DNA of 64,000 nt from Micromonospora cabrerizensis (GCF_022230955.1 NZ_JAKKFI010000058.1:78541-142540), one strand, 5' to 3'. Counted from the first letter of the stretch, positions 10,210 to 19,134 are shown. Numbers and translations are program-made. Notes: a model not told the origin generated them from the letters alone.

Positions 10210-10791
10210 ATGGCCAACGCTCTGATCATCGTGGACGTGCAGAACGACTTCTGCGAGGGCGGCTCGCTGGCCGTCGCGGGCGGCGCGGGGGTGGCGTCGG
10301 GCATCTCCCGGCTGCTGGCCTCCGAGCCGGACCGGTGGTCCCACGTGGTCGCCACCAAGGACTACCACGTCGACCCGGGTGCGCACTTCGGCGATCCGCC
10401 GGACTTCGTGGAGTCCTGGCCCCGGCACTGCGTGGTCGGCACCAGCGGCTCCGAGTTCCACCCCGAGCTGGACACCGGCCGGGTCGAGGCGATCTTCCAC
10501 AAGGGCGAGCACGCGGCGGCGTACTCCGGGTTCGAGGGGCACGCCGACGACGGCGAGTGCCTGGCCGACTGGCTGCGCCGGCACGACGTCGATCAGGTCG
10601 ACGTGGTCGGCATCGCGACCGACCACTGCGTCCGGGCGACCGCGCTGGACGCCGCCCGGGAGGGTTTCGCCACCACCGTGCTGCTCGATCTGACCGCCGC
10701 CGTCGCTCCGGCGACCACCGACGTGGCGTTGCGTGCGATGGACGGCGCCGGGGTGACCCTGCACGGCCAGCCTGTGATCAGGGCCGCATGA
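10210..10791 (+). CDS. pncA: Nicotinamidase
   Basis: This 193-residue isochorismatase-fold enzyme hydrolyses nicotinamide to nicotinate. The catalytic triad is visible: D9 (IIVDVQNDFCEGG), K98 (IFHKGEHAAAYSGFEG) and C140 (GIATDHCVRAT). The metal ligands D51, H53 and H59 are in KDYHVDPGAHF. The GAGAGGA ribosome site is at normal distance from the ATG. It follows pncB and supplies its substrate, so the pair likely forms a salvage operon. All key residues are present and the length is normal. Confidence 0.95.
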   Translation: MANALIIVDVQNDFCEGGSLAVAGGAGVASGISRLLASEPDRWSHVVATKDYHVDPGAHFGDPPDFVESWPRHCVVGTSGSEFHPELDTGRVEAIFHKGEHAAAYSGFEGHADDGECLADWLRRHDVDQVDVVGIATDHCVRATALDAAREGFATTVLLDLTAAVAPATTDVALRAMDGAGVTLHGQPVIRAA

Positions 10792-10855
10792 GGGCGTAAA
10801 TGGTTGGCCAACGGGCCGTCCCCGGTTGACGATGTCGCCGGAGGTACGGACCCAC

Positions 10856-12082
10856 GTGAACATGAAGCCTTACCGGCAGGCGCTTGCCCTGCCCGGCCTG
10901 CGGTCGCTGTTGCTGGTCGCCGTCCTTGCCCGCATCCCGCTCACCGCGACCGGGGTGACGCTGACCTTCCACGTGGTGTTCGATCTTGATCGCGGTTACG
11001 GGGCCGCCGGTCTGGTGGGCGCAGCCGTGACCGTGGGCGCGGCGATCGGTGGGCCGGTGCTCGGCCGACTGGTGGACCGGCGTGGCCTGCGCCCGGTTCT
11101 GGTCGTCACCGGCATCGCCGAGGCGATCTTCTGGTCCACCGCGCCCACCCTGCCGTACCCCCTGTTGCTGCCGGCCGCCTTCGTGGCCGGCTCCCTGGCG
11201 CTGCCCATCTTCTCCGTGGTCCGTCAGTCGATCGCCGCGCTGGTTCCGGAGGCGCAGCGCCGCCCGGCGTACGCGTTGGACTCCATGTCGGTCGAGCTGT
11301 CCTTCATGATCGGGCCGGCGCTGGCGGTGGCCCTGGTCACCGCGATCTCCGCGCAGACCACCATGTACCTGGTCGGCGGCGGCATCGTCGCCGCCGGGAT
11401 CGCCCTGTGGGTGGTCAACCCGCCGATCCGGGGAGCCGCCGAGCCCAGCGGCCCGCCGCGGCGGGTGCCTCGCCGGGAGTGGCTGACCCCCCGACTGCTC
11501 GCCGTGCTGGCGCTCAGCGCCGCCGCGACCCTGGTGCTCGGCGGCACCGACGTGGCGGTGGTCGCCGTGCTGCGGGCCAGCGGCGAGGTCGGCTGGACCG
11601 GCGCGGTGCTGGCGATCTGGGCGGTCGCCTCGCTCGTCGGCGGGTTCGCCTACGGGGCCGTGCACCGCTCGTTCTCCCCGTTGGCGCTGACCGCCGCACT
11701 GGCCCTGTGCACCATCCCGGTCGGGCTGGGCGGTGCGCACTGGTGGCTGCTGTCCCTGGCGCTGATCCCGGCCGGCGCGCTCTGCGCGCCGACCATCGCG
11801 GCCGGCTCCGACGCGGTCAGCCGCCTGGTCCCCGCCGAGGTACGCGGTGAGGCGATGGGCCTGCACGGCTCGGCCGTCACCGTCGGCATCGCGATCGGCG
11901 CGCCGCTCGCCGGCGCGGTCATCGACGCCAGCTCGCCAATCTGGGGCTTCGTGGTCACCGGAGCACTCGGTGCGCTGGTCACCCTGGTGGTGCTCCCGAT
12001 CGAGCTACGCCGCCGCCGCATCGCCGACGCGTCCACTCCCGCGCAGCCCGTCGAGGCCGACCTCACCCCCACCACCCGCTGA
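10856..12082 (+). CDS. MFS transporter
   Basis: This protein of about 408 residues has some 12 hydrophobic segments and the MFS loop LGRLVDRRGLRPVLVVTGIA after the second segment, which corresponds to motif A. The transported substrate is unknown; overall style resembles drug or metabolite efflux members. GTG at 10856 is chosen because GGAGG lies at 10840-10844. TTG 10826, ATG 10832 and ATG 10862 are in-frame alternatives. It follows pncA by 64 nt on the same strand, but a shared function is not evident. It is an integral inner-membrane protein with no signal peptide. Confidence 0.88.
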   Translation: MNMKPYRQALALPGLRSLLLVAVLARIPLTATGVTLTFHVVFDLDRGYGAAGLVGAAVTVGAAIGGPVLGRLVDRRGLRPVLVVTGIAEAIFWSTAPTLPYPLLLPAAFVAGSLALPIFSVVRQSIAALVPEAQRRPAYALDSMSVELSFMIGPALAVALVTAISAQTTMYLVGGGIVAAGIALWVVNPPIRGAAEPSGPPRRVPRREWLTPRLLAVLALSAAATLVLGGTDVAVVAVLRASGEVGWTGAVLAIWAVASLVGGFAYGAVHRSFSPLALTAALALCTIPVGLGGAHWWLLSLALIPAGALCAPTIAAGSDAVSRLVPAEVRGEAMGLHGSAVTVGIAIGAPLAGAVIDASSPIWGFVVTGALGALVTLVVLPIELRRRRIADASTPAQPVEADLTPTTR

Positions 12083-12219
12083 CGGCCCCACCGTCGCAGC
12101 GAATCGGAAGGTCGGCGTCCGTAGCCGGCCCTCGCTACGCTCTCTGACCGCGGCCGTGGCGCCACACTGTTCGGCGATCCACCTCAATCGCCCGACAGAC
12201 GGCACACATACTCACGGCA

Positions 12220-12259
12220 GATATACCTGGGAGGCATATTTATGACTCACAGGTATATC
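12220..12259. promoter_or_regulatory. Triple half-site operator-like element
   Basis: GATATACCT (12220-12228) and AGGTATATC (12251-12259) are perfect 9-bp inverted arms. A third near-match, AGGCATAT (about 12232-12239), sits between them and forms a second imperfect palindrome with the first arm. The ribosome site GGGAGG and the ATG of the small ORF lie inside. The layout resembles autoregulated operators that overlap translation starts. Confidence 0.5.
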
Positions 12260-12325
12260 GCTCGTCAGCACTACCGCCCCCGGGAGACCGGCCACGCAGG
12301 TGCGACGCGGGCCAGGCCGGACTAG
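12242..12325 (+). CDS. Putative 27-residue small protein or gene remnant
   Basis: An ATG follows GGGAGG with 7 nt spacing and encodes MTHRYIARQHYRPRETGH and nine more residues before TAG. No family is recognised. The strong ribosome site and the flanking inverted repeats argue for real translation, but its short length and the low-complexity sequence after it also fit the decayed start of a lost regulated gene. There is no partner gene on this strand downstream, because ctaD converges. Confidence 0.35.
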   Translation: MTHRYIARQHYRPRETGHAGATRARPD

Positions 12326-12335
12326 GCAGAGCCAA

Positions 12336-12472
12336 GCGGACCCAGCCGGAGCAAGCCGGCCAGCCAAACCAGGCCAGGGCTAGGCGGACCCAGACCGGAC
12401 CGGCCGAGTCAGACCGGCCAAGCGGACTCAAGCCGAGCCAGGCCGGGCAGGGGCAGGGGCAGGGGCAGGGCG
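12336..12472. repeat. Degenerate GCGGACCCAG repeats and CAGGGG tandem tract
   Basis: GCGGACCCAG occurs at 12336-12345 and 12384-12393, with GCGGACTCAA at 12422-12431. Each is surrounded by CCGG/CCAGG-rich sequence. A CAGGGG hexamer tract of about four units follows near 12448-12472. No coding function is apparent. Confidence 0.6.
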
Positions 12473-12557
12473 GGAACTGCGGTAGACAGCCGCCGGTGGG
12501 CGACGCGGGGCTGCTGGAACTGGGCGAGACTCGAGAGTGACAGTGGGCCGGACATGG

Positions 12558-12600
12558 CGACGGGCGCCGCTCCCGGTGGTCCCGGGGGCGGCGCCCGTCG
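12558..12600 (-). terminator. Terminator hairpin after ctaD
   Basis: CGACGGGCGCCGC (12558-12570) and GCGGCGCCCGTCG (12588-12600) are perfect 13-bp arms around a 17-nt loop, just past the ctaD stop. Confidence 0.75.
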
Positions 12601-12617
12601 TACAGCTGGGCTGAGCG

Positions 12618-14378
12618 TCAGTGCCGGTCGATGTCGCTGCCGGTGTCCTCGCGGTAGCTGGCCCCGCCGTCCGACTCACTGGTGAGCGGCTTGGAGCCGC
12701 CCTCCGGCGGGCCGGCCAGGCTCTGGCCGCCAGCGGCCAGCTCCGGGAACTTCGCGTCGAACGCCGGCCGCTCGGAACGGATGCGGGGCATCCGGTCGAA
12801 GTTGCGCAGCGGCGGCGGGCTGCTGGTCGCCCACTCCAACGAGTTGCCGTGACCCCAGGGGTCGTTCACCTCGACCACCGGGCCGGTCTTGTACGACTTC
12901 CAGCAGTTGTAGATGAAGGGCAGGGTGGAGATACCGGTGATGAACGCACCGATCGTGGAGATCATGTTCAGCGTGGTGAAGCCGTCGCTGGGCAGGTAGT
13001 CGGCGTACCGACGGGGCATACCCTCGTTACCGAGCCAGTGCTGCACCAGGAACGTGGTGTGGAAGCCGATCATGGTGAGCCAGAAGTGAATCTTGCCCAG
13101 GCGCTCGTCGAGCATCCGGCCGAACATCTTGGGGAACCAGAAGTAGATGCCGGCGAACACCGCGAACACGATCGTGCCGAAGAGCACGTAGTGGAAGTGC
13201 GCCACCACGAAGTACGAGTCCGACACGTGGAAGTCGATCGGCGGGCTGGCCAGCAGCACACCGGTGAGACCACCGAAGAGGAAGGTGACCAGGAAGCCGA
13301 CCGCCCAGAGCATGGGCGTCTCGAAGCTGATCTGGCCCCGCCACATGGTGCCGATCCAGTTGAAGAACTTCATACCGGTCGGCACGGCGATCAGGTAGCT
13401 CAGGAAGCTGAAGAACGGCAGCAGCACCTGACCGGTGGCGAACATGTGGTGCGCCCAGACGCTCATCGAGAGCGCGGCGATCGCGACGGTCGCGGCGACC
13501 AGACCCTTGTAGCCGAAGATCGGCTTGCGGGAGAAGACCGGGATGACCTCGCTGATGATGCCGAAGAACGGCAGCGCCACGATGTAGACCTCGGGGTGCC
13601 CGAAGAACCAGAACAGGTGCTGCCAGAGCATCGGCCCACCGGTTGCGGGGTCGTACACGTGTGCACCGAGGATGCGGTCCGCGGCGAGCGCGAACAGCGC
13701 GGCGGCCAGCAGCGGGAAGACCAGGATCACCAGGAGGCTGGTGACCAGGATGTTCCACGTGAAGATCGGCATCCGGAACATGGTCATGCCGGGCGCGCGC
13801 AGGGTCAGCACCGTGGTGATCATGTTCACGGCGCCGAGGATGGTGCCCAGACCGGAGATGGCCAGACCCATGATCCACATGTTGGCGCCGACGCCGGGCG
13901 AGTGCTCCACGCTGCTCAACGGCGCGTACGCGAACCAGCCGAAGTCAGCGGCACCACCCGGGGTGATGAAACCGGCCGTCGCCATCGTGCCGCCGAACAG
14001 GTACAGCCAGTAGGCGAAGCTGTTCAGTCGGGGGAAGGAGACGTCGGGTGCGCCGATCTGGATCGGCACGATGTAGTTCGCGAACGCGAACACGATCGGC
14101 GTCGCGAAGAACAGCAACATGATCGTGCCGTGCATCGTGAAGAGCTGGTTGTACTGCTCGGGCGACAGGAACTGCAGCCCGGGTCGGGCCAGCTCAGCCC
14201 GCATGATCAGGGCCATCAGGCCACCGATCATGAAGAACGCGAATGCGGTGATCATGTACATGATCCCGATCTGCTTCGCGTCCGTGGTTCGCAGCAGCCG
14301 CGCGATGGCCGACCCCTTGACCGGCTCCCGGACCGGCCAGGGCCGGGTCACGACCGGCTTGGGTGCGACGGTGGTCAC
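12618..14378 (-). CDS. ctaD: Cytochrome c oxidase subunit I
   Basis: This 586-residue, roughly 12-helix membrane protein is the catalytic heme-copper subunit of aa3-type oxidase. Key motifs are present: [16 protein letters not shown] for the heme a ligand region, [18 protein letters not shown] with the His-Tyr cross-link pair of the CuB site, WAHHMFATG for the CuB His pair, and [11 protein letters not shown] with the heme ligand histidines. GTG at 14378 is chosen because CCTCC (GGAGG on the coding strand) lies 6 nt upstream; a longer ATG frame to 14414 lacks support. No other cta genes are adjacent, so it stands apart from the rest of the oxidase complex. Confidence 0.96.
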   Translation of the reverse strand: MTTVAPKPVVTRPWPVREPVKGSAIARLLRTTDAKQIGIMYMITAFAFFMIGGLMALIMRAELARPGLQFLSPEQYNQLFTMHGTIMLLFFATPIVFAFANYIVPIQIGAPDVSFPRLNSFAYWLYLFGGTMATAGFITPGGAADFGWFAYAPLSSVEHSPGVGANMWIMGLAISGLGTILGAVNMITTVLTLRAPGMTMFRMPIFTWNILVTSLLVILVFPLLAAALFALAADRILGAHVYDPATGGPMLWQHLFWFFGHPEVYIVALPFFGIISEVIPVFSRKPIFGYKGLVAATVAIAALSMSVWAHHMFATGQVLLPFFSFLSYLIAVPTGMKFFNWIGTMWRGQISFETPMLWAVGFLVTFLFGGLTGVLLASPPIDFHVSDSYFVVAHFHYVLFGTIVFAVFAGIYFWFPKMFGRMLDERLGKIHFWLTMIGFHTTFLVQHWLGNEGMPRRYADYLPSDGFTTLNMISTIGAFITGISTLPFIYNCWKSYKTGPVVEVNDPWGHGNSLEWATSSPPPLRNFDRMPRIRSERPAFDAKFPELAAGGQSLAGPPEGGSKPLTSESDGGASYREDTGSDIDRH

Positions 14379-14508
14379 GAGTGGCCTCCGGTTCTCGGTT
14401 GTCCCGCTCGGCACACGCTGGTTATCGGCGGGCCGTCATCCGCAAGGAGGATAGTCCCCGGCAGGTCGCAGCGCCGCGTGGGGTGGCGTGACACGATCTC
14501 CAACGGGG

Positions 14509-15615
14509 CTACAGCGGGCCGAGCAAGAGCCGGTAGTGCTCCCCGAAGATTCGGCCGCCTCGCCCGCGCAGCAGAGGGTCGCGCAGCGCCGGCGGAACGT
14601 CCCTGGTCCGGTTGCGGTCCCGGGTCCGGTCGCGCACCCAGCGGGTACGCGGACGACGACGACTCTCGTACGCGACCAGGGCCGCGTCCACGCTGCCGGC
14701 GGCGCCCAGCGACTCGGCCAGCACCACGGCGTCCTCCAGTGCCATGGCCGCGCCCTGCGACAGGGTCGGCGCGGTGGCGTGCGCGGCGTCACCGACCAGC
14801 AGGACGCGCCCCCGGTACCAGCGGCCCAACTCCACCTCGTCGGTGATCCCGACGTGCACCTCGTCGAGCGCCGCCAGCACCTCGGGCACCGGGCCGCGGT
14901 AGTCGGCGAAGAGGTCCCGCAAGCGGGCCAGCGGGTCGGCCGGCTCCTCGGTGCCGGCCTCGTCGGCGTAGAGGTGCAGTCGCCCGGCACCGATCGGCAC
15001 CATCAGGAACCCGGAGCGTTGGCCGAGCAGGGCGGTCCACTCGGCGACCGGCGGGCCGTCGCGGAGCACGGCCCGGTAGACCACCTGGCCGACCGGCCGG
15101 GGCGGCCCACCGAGCGCGGCGAGGGCCCGCACCGAGGAGCGTGGGCCGTCGGCGCCGATGACCAGGTCGTACTCGGTGGTGGTGCCGTCGGTGAAGGTGA
15201 CGCCGACGGCGCCCGGGAGCAGGTCCAGGGTGCGGACCTCCGCGCCGTGGCGGACGGCGCCGCCGGCACCGCTGAGCAGCACCCGGTGCAGGTCGGCCCG
15301 GGGCAGCGCCCGGCATTCGCCGACGCCGGCCCAGAGGGTGTCGAGGTCGACGTCGCAGAGCTTCGCGCCGGCGGCGTCGAAGAAGTGCTGCCGGTGGATC
15401 ACCTGCCCGAGTGGACGGACCGGGTCGTGCAGGTCGAGCCGGTGCAGCGCGCGGGCGGCGTTGCCGGGCAGGTAGAGGCCGGTCTCGGTGGACTCCCCCG
15501 GGGGCAGCCTGTCGGTGACGTCCGGCCGGAAGCCCGCCAGGCGCAGCGCCCTGGCCACGGCCAGGCCGGCGATGCCCGCGCCGACGACGAGGATGCGCAG
15601 GGGGGAGCCACCCAT
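14509..15615 (-). CDS. FAD-dependent aromatic-type monooxygenase
   Basis: This 368-residue protein has the three flavin hydroxylase motifs: the N-terminal dinucleotide fold ILVVGAGIAGLAVARALR, the DG motif LVIGADGPRSSVRALAA, and the GD motif VLLVGDAAHATAPTLSQG. These define p-hydroxybenzoate hydroxylase-type monooxygenases that use NAD(P)H and O2. The substrate is not predictable. The ATG at 15615 has GGAGG about 12 nt upstream; the frame is open further upstream but the flavin motif begins only 6 residues after this ATG. It stands alone between ctaD and the divergent GH12 gene. Confidence 0.88.
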   Translation of the reverse strand: MGGSPLRILVVGAGIAGLAVARALRLAGFRPDVTDRLPPGESTETGLYLPGNAARALHRLDLHDPVRPLGQVIHRQHFFDAAGAKLCDVDLDTLWAGVGECRALPRADLHRVLLSGAGGAVRHGAEVRTLDLLPGAVGVTFTDGTTTEYDLVIGADGPRSSVRALAALGGPPRPVGQVVYRAVLRDGPPVAEWTALLGQRSGFLMVPIGAGRLHLYADEAGTEEPADPLARLRDLFADYRGPVPEVLAALDEVHVGITDEVELGRWYRGRVLLVGDAAHATAPTLSQGAAMALEDAVVLAESLGAAGSVDAALVAYESRRRPRTRWVRDRTRDRNRTRDVPPALRDPLLRGRGGRIFGEHYRLLLGPL

Positions 15616-15915
15616 GGTGGTGTACGCCTCCGGAGGGGGAGCGGCACGCGTTGGAGGCAACACGCTACTCGGAGCTATTGGCGCACACCAGGCCCCAATC
15701 GGGCGGCTCGGCGACGCTCGTCGGCGGCGCGCGTCGTTCAGCTGGCAGTCAGGCGACAGCCGTCCGGCTGGCGGTGGCAATCCTCACAATTCACCAGTTT
15801 GACGCGCGCGGTTGCGGATGAGTTTCAGACATGTAAATGTGTCGTTGAGCGTGGGAGCGCTCCCGCACAGCCCCACCACATCCGGCGCCCGGCACGCGCC
15901 GAGTCAAGGAGCGTC
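15616..15915. other. Divergent intergenic region with GH12 control sequences
   Basis: This 300-bp gap between the monooxygenase and the GH12 gene carries an AT-richer patch (about 15818-15845) followed by the palindrome at 15852-15865. No gene is seen. Confidence 0.6.
15852..15865. promoter_or_regulatory. CebR/CelR-type operator
   Basis: TGGGAGCGCTCCCG matches 13 of 14 bases of TGGGAGCGCTCCCA, the palindrome bound by LacI-family cellobiose repressors (CelR of Thermobifida, CebR of Streptomyces). It lies 51 nt before the GH12 start. Confidence 0.85.
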
Positions 15916-17040
15916 ATGAAACGTCAACTTCGAGCCCTGGCCGCCGCCGCCGCCCTGCTGCTCGGCAGCTCGCTCGTCGCCGTGGCCTTCGGCGGCAGCG
16001 CCTCCGCCGACACCCTGATCTGTGAACAGTACGGCTCGACCGTCATCCAGAGCCGGTACGTGGTGCAGAACAACCGTTGGGGCACCACCGCCCAGCAGTG
16101 CATCAACGTCACCGGCAGCGGCTTCGAGATCACCACCCAGAACGGCAGCAGCCCCACCAACGGCGCGCCGACGGCGTACCCCTCGGTGTTCCTCGGTTGT
16201 CACTACACCAACTGCTCCCCCGGCACGAACCTGCCGATCCAGGTGAGCCAGATCAGCAGTGCCACCAGCAGCATCTCCTACCGGTACGTCAGCGGCGCCA
16301 CCTACAACGCGTCGTACGACATCTGGCTGGACCCGTCGCCCAAGCGGGACGGGGTGAACCAGATGGAGATCATGATCTGGCTCAACCGGCAGGGCTCGAT
16401 CCAGCCCATCGGCTCGGTGGTCGGCACGACGACTCTGGCCGGTCGGACCTGGGAGGTCTGGCGGGGCAGCAACGGCTCCAACAACGTCATCTCGTACGTC
16501 GCGCCGTCGGCGATCTCCAGCCTGAACTTCAGCGTGCTGGACTTCATCAACGACACCCGCAACCGGGGCGCGATCACCAACTCCTGGTACCTGACCAGCA
16601 TCCAGGCCGGCTTCGAGCCCTGGCAGGGCGGCGCCGGTCTCGCGGTGACGTCGTTCTCGGCCTCGGTCAACGGCGGCGGCAACCCCACCACCCCGCCGCC
16701 GACCACCCCGCCACCGGGTAACGCGGCCTGCGCGGTGAAGTACACGGCGAACTCGTGGAACAACGGATTCACGGCCGACGTGCAGATCACCAACACCGGG
16801 TCCAGCCCGATCAACGGCTGGACGCTCACCTACAGCCTGCCGAGCGGGCAGCAGGTCACCAACGCCTGGAACGCCACGGTGAGCCAGAGCGGGTCGGCGG
16901 TGACCGCCCGCAACACCGGCCACAACGGGTCGGTCGCACCCGGCGGCACGGCCAGCTTCGGGTATCAGGGAACGCTGAGCGGGTCGTACTCGTCCCCGAC
17001 CAGCTTCTCGCTCAACGGGGCAACCTGCTCACGGAACTGA
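15916..17040 (+). CDS. Secreted GH12 endoglucanase with C-terminal CBM2
   Basis: This 374-residue protein begins with a Sec signal peptide (MKRQLRALAAAAALLLGSSL, cleavage near SASA-D). A GH12 domain follows, with the two catalytic Glu contexts NQMEIMIWLN (nucleophile) and AGFEPWQGG (acid/base). A TP-rich linker (about residues 255-270) leads to a CBM2 cellulose-binding domain beginning CAVKYTANSWNNGFTADVQI. GH12 enzymes cut beta-1,4-glucan internally. A CebR/CelR-type operator upstream implies repression lifted by cellobiose. The start has AAGGAGCG close before the ATG. A long upstream extension of the frame is not real. All features are intact. Confidence 0.95.
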   Translation: MKRQLRALAAAAALLLGSSLVAVAFGGSASADTLICEQYGSTVIQSRYVVQNNRWGTTAQQCINVTGSGFEITTQNGSSPTNGAPTAYPSVFLGCHYTNCSPGTNLPIQVSQISSATSSISYRYVSGATYNASYDIWLDPSPKRDGVNQMEIMIWLNRQGSIQPIGSVVGTTTLAGRTWEVWRGSNGSNNVISYVAPSAISSLNFSVLDFINDTRNRGAITNSWYLTSIQAGFEPWQGGAGLAVTSFSASVNGGGNPTTPPPTTPPPGNAACAVKYTANSWNNGFTADVQITNTGSSPINGWTLTYSLPSGQQVTNAWNATVSQSGSAVTARNTGHNGSVAPGGTASFGYQGTLSGSYSSPTSFSLNGATCSRN

Positions 17041-17054
17041 GGGGTAACCACCAG

Positions 17055-17093
17055 GCAGCGGGGGCGTGACCTGAACGGTCACGCCCCCGCTGC
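17055..17093. terminator. Bidirectional terminator, perfect 17-bp stem
   Basis: Arms 17055-17071 and 17077-17093 are perfectly complementary around TGAAC. The hairpin separates two convergent genes. Confidence 0.9.
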
Positions 17094-17114
17094 GTCTGTC
17101 AGTGCCGGACTCGC

Positions 17115-17708
17115 TCAGGCGGCCGGCGGGATGGCCCGCGACCGGGACAGTTTGCCGAAGCTGGTAGCCGGGTCGTCGTACGTGCTGCCGAAGCCGCTGC
17201 CGGAGACGGTCGTCCAGGTGGACGTGCTGACGTAAACGGTGCCGTCCTCACCCGTCCACCGCTCGCGCTCGAGCGGCTCGCCGTCGGCCACCCAGGTGAC
17301 CTTGACGGTGGTGCTGCCCGTGCTCTCCTGCCACTCGCTGCAGATCTCGTCCCCGTCGACGAAGTCGCAGTGCTGCCGAGACTCCTGGTACGGCACCGTC
17401 GCGGTGAGCTTCGCACCCGTCAACGAGAACGAGAAGCGGGTGACCGGCACGTCGTACGCGCGGCGGGAGACGATGTCGCAGCCGCGCACGCCGTCGGTGA
17501 CGGCGCAGACGCTCTTCCCCCACTCGACGTCGACGACGGTGTCGCCGACCGCTGGCCGGGTCACGTCGACGAACATCCTGCCGTCGCCGCCGTCGAAGTG
17601 AGCGTGTGCGTACCGGTTGACCGTGTCGGCCTGCGCCGGGCCGGCGACCAGCGCGACCGTGGCGGCGGTGGTGACGCCGACTGCCAGGATGGTGCGAAAG
17701 CGAATCAC
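17115..17708 (-). CDS. Secreted protein of unknown function
   Basis: This 197-residue protein has a clear Sec signal peptide (MIRFRTILAVGVTTAATVAL, cleavage near AQA-D). The mature part is beta-rich with four cysteines in two groups (SVCAVTDGVRGCD and QHCDFVDGDEICSEW), suggesting two disulfides. No family is recognised. The GTG start has AAGGGAG upstream. The gene is convergent with the GH12 gene and monocistronic by layout. Confidence 0.75.
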   Translation of the reverse strand: MIRFRTILAVGVTTAATVALVAGPAQADTVNRYAHAHFDGGDGRMFVDVTRPAVGDTVVDVEWGKSVCAVTDGVRGCDIVSRRAYDVPVTRFSFSLTGAKLTATVPYQESRQHCDFVDGDEICSEWQESTGSTTVKVTWVADGEPLERERWTGEDGTVYVSTSTWTTVSGSGFGSTYDDPATSFGKLSRSRAIPPAA

Positions 17709-17866
17709 TGTGCTCCCTTGGTGAGGCGGAGCGATGACCTTAGATCAATCCACCGACATCCGGCACACGGTTTGATCCACTCGCAGTTCACGAGGTCGGG
17801 GCGTCCCCGCGCCTGGGGCACCCCGACCTCACGGACGTCGAGTCGATCAGACAGAGCCAGCCGAGG

Positions 17867-18832
17867 TCAGACCCGGGTGAGGCGTACGGCGTCGGCGATG
17901 ACCAGGCCCGTCGCGTTGCTCCACCGGCTCACCGCAACCCGGTTGGCGTCCCCGGCCGGCAGCGCGAACGTGCCGAGGACCCGCCACTGCCCACCGGTCA
18001 CCCGCTGGTCGACGCGGACGGTCTGGTTACCGCTGCTGGTGGCGACGATGTACGGGGTGGCGCTGTTGTAGCCCGAGTTCGCCGGCCACCACGCCTCGAC
18101 CCGGTAGTTGCCGGCCGCCGGCACGTTGAACCGGTACCAGGCGGGGTCGCTGGCGGCGACCGGGTCGGCGTAGCGATAGTCGGTGCCGTACCGCTGGCTG
18201 GAGTACGTCGACACACCCCAGTTGGCGCTGGCGGTGAACCGACCGGCGGTGGTGTTGTCCACCGTGGACGACCACGCCGTTCCGCCGCCGGCCATTCTCG
18301 CCGCCACGTCGGCCCGCATGACGTTCAGGTCGATGAAGGACGGGTCGATCTTGCCGCTGGTGCTGGTCTCCCGGTGCCCCCGGGCGTAGCTGCTGTCCCG
18401 GCCGAGCCGGGTGAGCACGGCGGCGGTGGCGGCGAGCGACGCGTTGTACTGCGCGGCGGTCATCTCCTGGTTGACGCCGTTGTAGTCGATCTCCCACCCG
18501 ATCATCAGGGTGTTCCCGTCCCCCGCCGGGATCGGCCCGCTGCCGCCGCTGACCCCGGCGTGGTTGCAGCGACCGGCGGAGATGACGTGGAAGACACCGT
18601 TGTAGTCGACGAGCGCCTGGCACAGCGGCCCGGGCAGGTCGGACCGACCGTTGATGCAGATGCCGAGCGCCGGGTGCGGGTTGCTGGCGCTGGAGGTCGA
18701 GGCGGTGTGGTGCCAGAGCACCCCGATCGGGTCGAAGGAGCCGGGCCGCATCCGGTTGAGCCAGTCGCCCTCGACGACGACCTGGACCCCGGCGGCGCGC
18801 AGCACGTCCACCAGCCAGGGAATCGTCGCCAT
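17867..18832 (-). CDS. Peptidoglycan amidase (amidase_2/PGRP type) with C-terminal golvesin/CBM-like domain
   Basis: This 321-residue protein from MATIPWLVDVLRAAGVQVVV has an amidase_2 core with zinc-ligand histidines in VLWHHTAST and AGRCNHAGVSGG and the RGHRETSTSGKIDP segment. The C-terminal domain of about 125 residues (YGTDYRYADPVAASDPAWYR onward) resembles the golvesin/xanthan-lyase-like CBM domain. It should cleave the N-acetylmuramoyl-L-alanine bond in the wall, yet this frame has no signal peptide. The preceding 58-codon ORF does encode one and its TGA overlaps this ATG by one base (TGATG). Either the two are coupled genes or a shift joins them. Confidence 0.85.
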   Translation of the reverse strand: MATIPWLVDVLRAAGVQVVVEGDWLNRMRPGSFDPIGVLWHHTASTSSASNPHPALGICINGRSDLPGPLCQALVDYNGVFHVISAGRCNHAGVSGGSGPIPAGDGNTLMIGWEIDYNGVNQEMTAAQYNASLAATAAVLTRLGRDSSYARGHRETSTSGKIDPSFIDLNVMRADVAARMAGGGTAWSSTVDNTTAGRFTASANWGVSTYSSQRYGTDYRYADPVAASDPAWYRFNVPAAGNYRVEAWWPANSGYNSATPYIVATSSGNQTVRVDQRVTGGQWRVLGTFALPAGDANRVAVSRWSNATGLVIADAVRLTRV

Positions 18833-19008
18833 CAGAAGCCCTGGATCAGGTCGGCGAGGCACTCGGCCTTCGGCGCGGCGCTGGCCTCGGAGGGCGGCGC
18901 CGCGCTGGCCGAGGAGGGCCGGGTGACGACAGTCAGTGCGACAGCCACCAGGGCGGGGATGCCGAGCACCCCACGGCGGCGCAGACGGATGGACGGTGAT
19001 CGGGTCAT
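18832..19008 (-). CDS. 58-residue signal-peptide ORF overlapping the amidase
   Basis: From the ATG at 19008 (GGAGG 6 nt upstream) the frame encodes MTRSPSIRLRRRGVLGIPAL followed by a hydrophobic stretch, an AlaSerAla cleavage region, and then APKAECLADLIQGF before TGA. The stop shares one base with the amidase ATG in another frame. The product looks like a secretion leader without a body. It may be a real small secreted peptide translated together with the amidase, or the displaced N-terminus of the amidase after a frameshift or sequence error. Confidence 0.6.
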   Translation of the reverse strand: MTRSPSIRLRRRGVLGIPALVAVALTVVTRPSSASAAPPSEASAAPKAECLADLIQGF

Positions 19009-19134
19009 GGCGATCCTCCAGCGACGGCGGGCACGAACGGATCGACGATCGTGATGACGGGGACGCTATACCGTCACGTACGTCGATGTCGATACCCTTC
19101 ACCGCCGAGTCACGACCTGAAGGAAACCGCCGGT

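Larger units (their letters stand above)
12083..12617. other. Intergenic region without a recognisable large gene
   Basis: This 535-bp stretch contains an operator-like set of half-sites with a 27-codon ORF (12220-12325), degenerate GCGGACCCAG-type repeats and a CAGGGG tandem tract (about 12336-12472), and the ctaD terminator hairpin (12558-12600). No protein family is recognisable. Confidence 0.7.

Noticed and set aside
12240..12431. 63-codon minus-strand ORF with WVRLAL repeats
   Set aside because: The apparent protein repeats simply reflect the DNA repeats; no ribosome site or family resemblance.
14488..15915. Long plus-strand frame leading into the GH12 gene
   Set aside because: It is antisense to the FAD monooxygenase and contains the promoter and operator of the cellulase; the signal peptide fixes the start at 15916.
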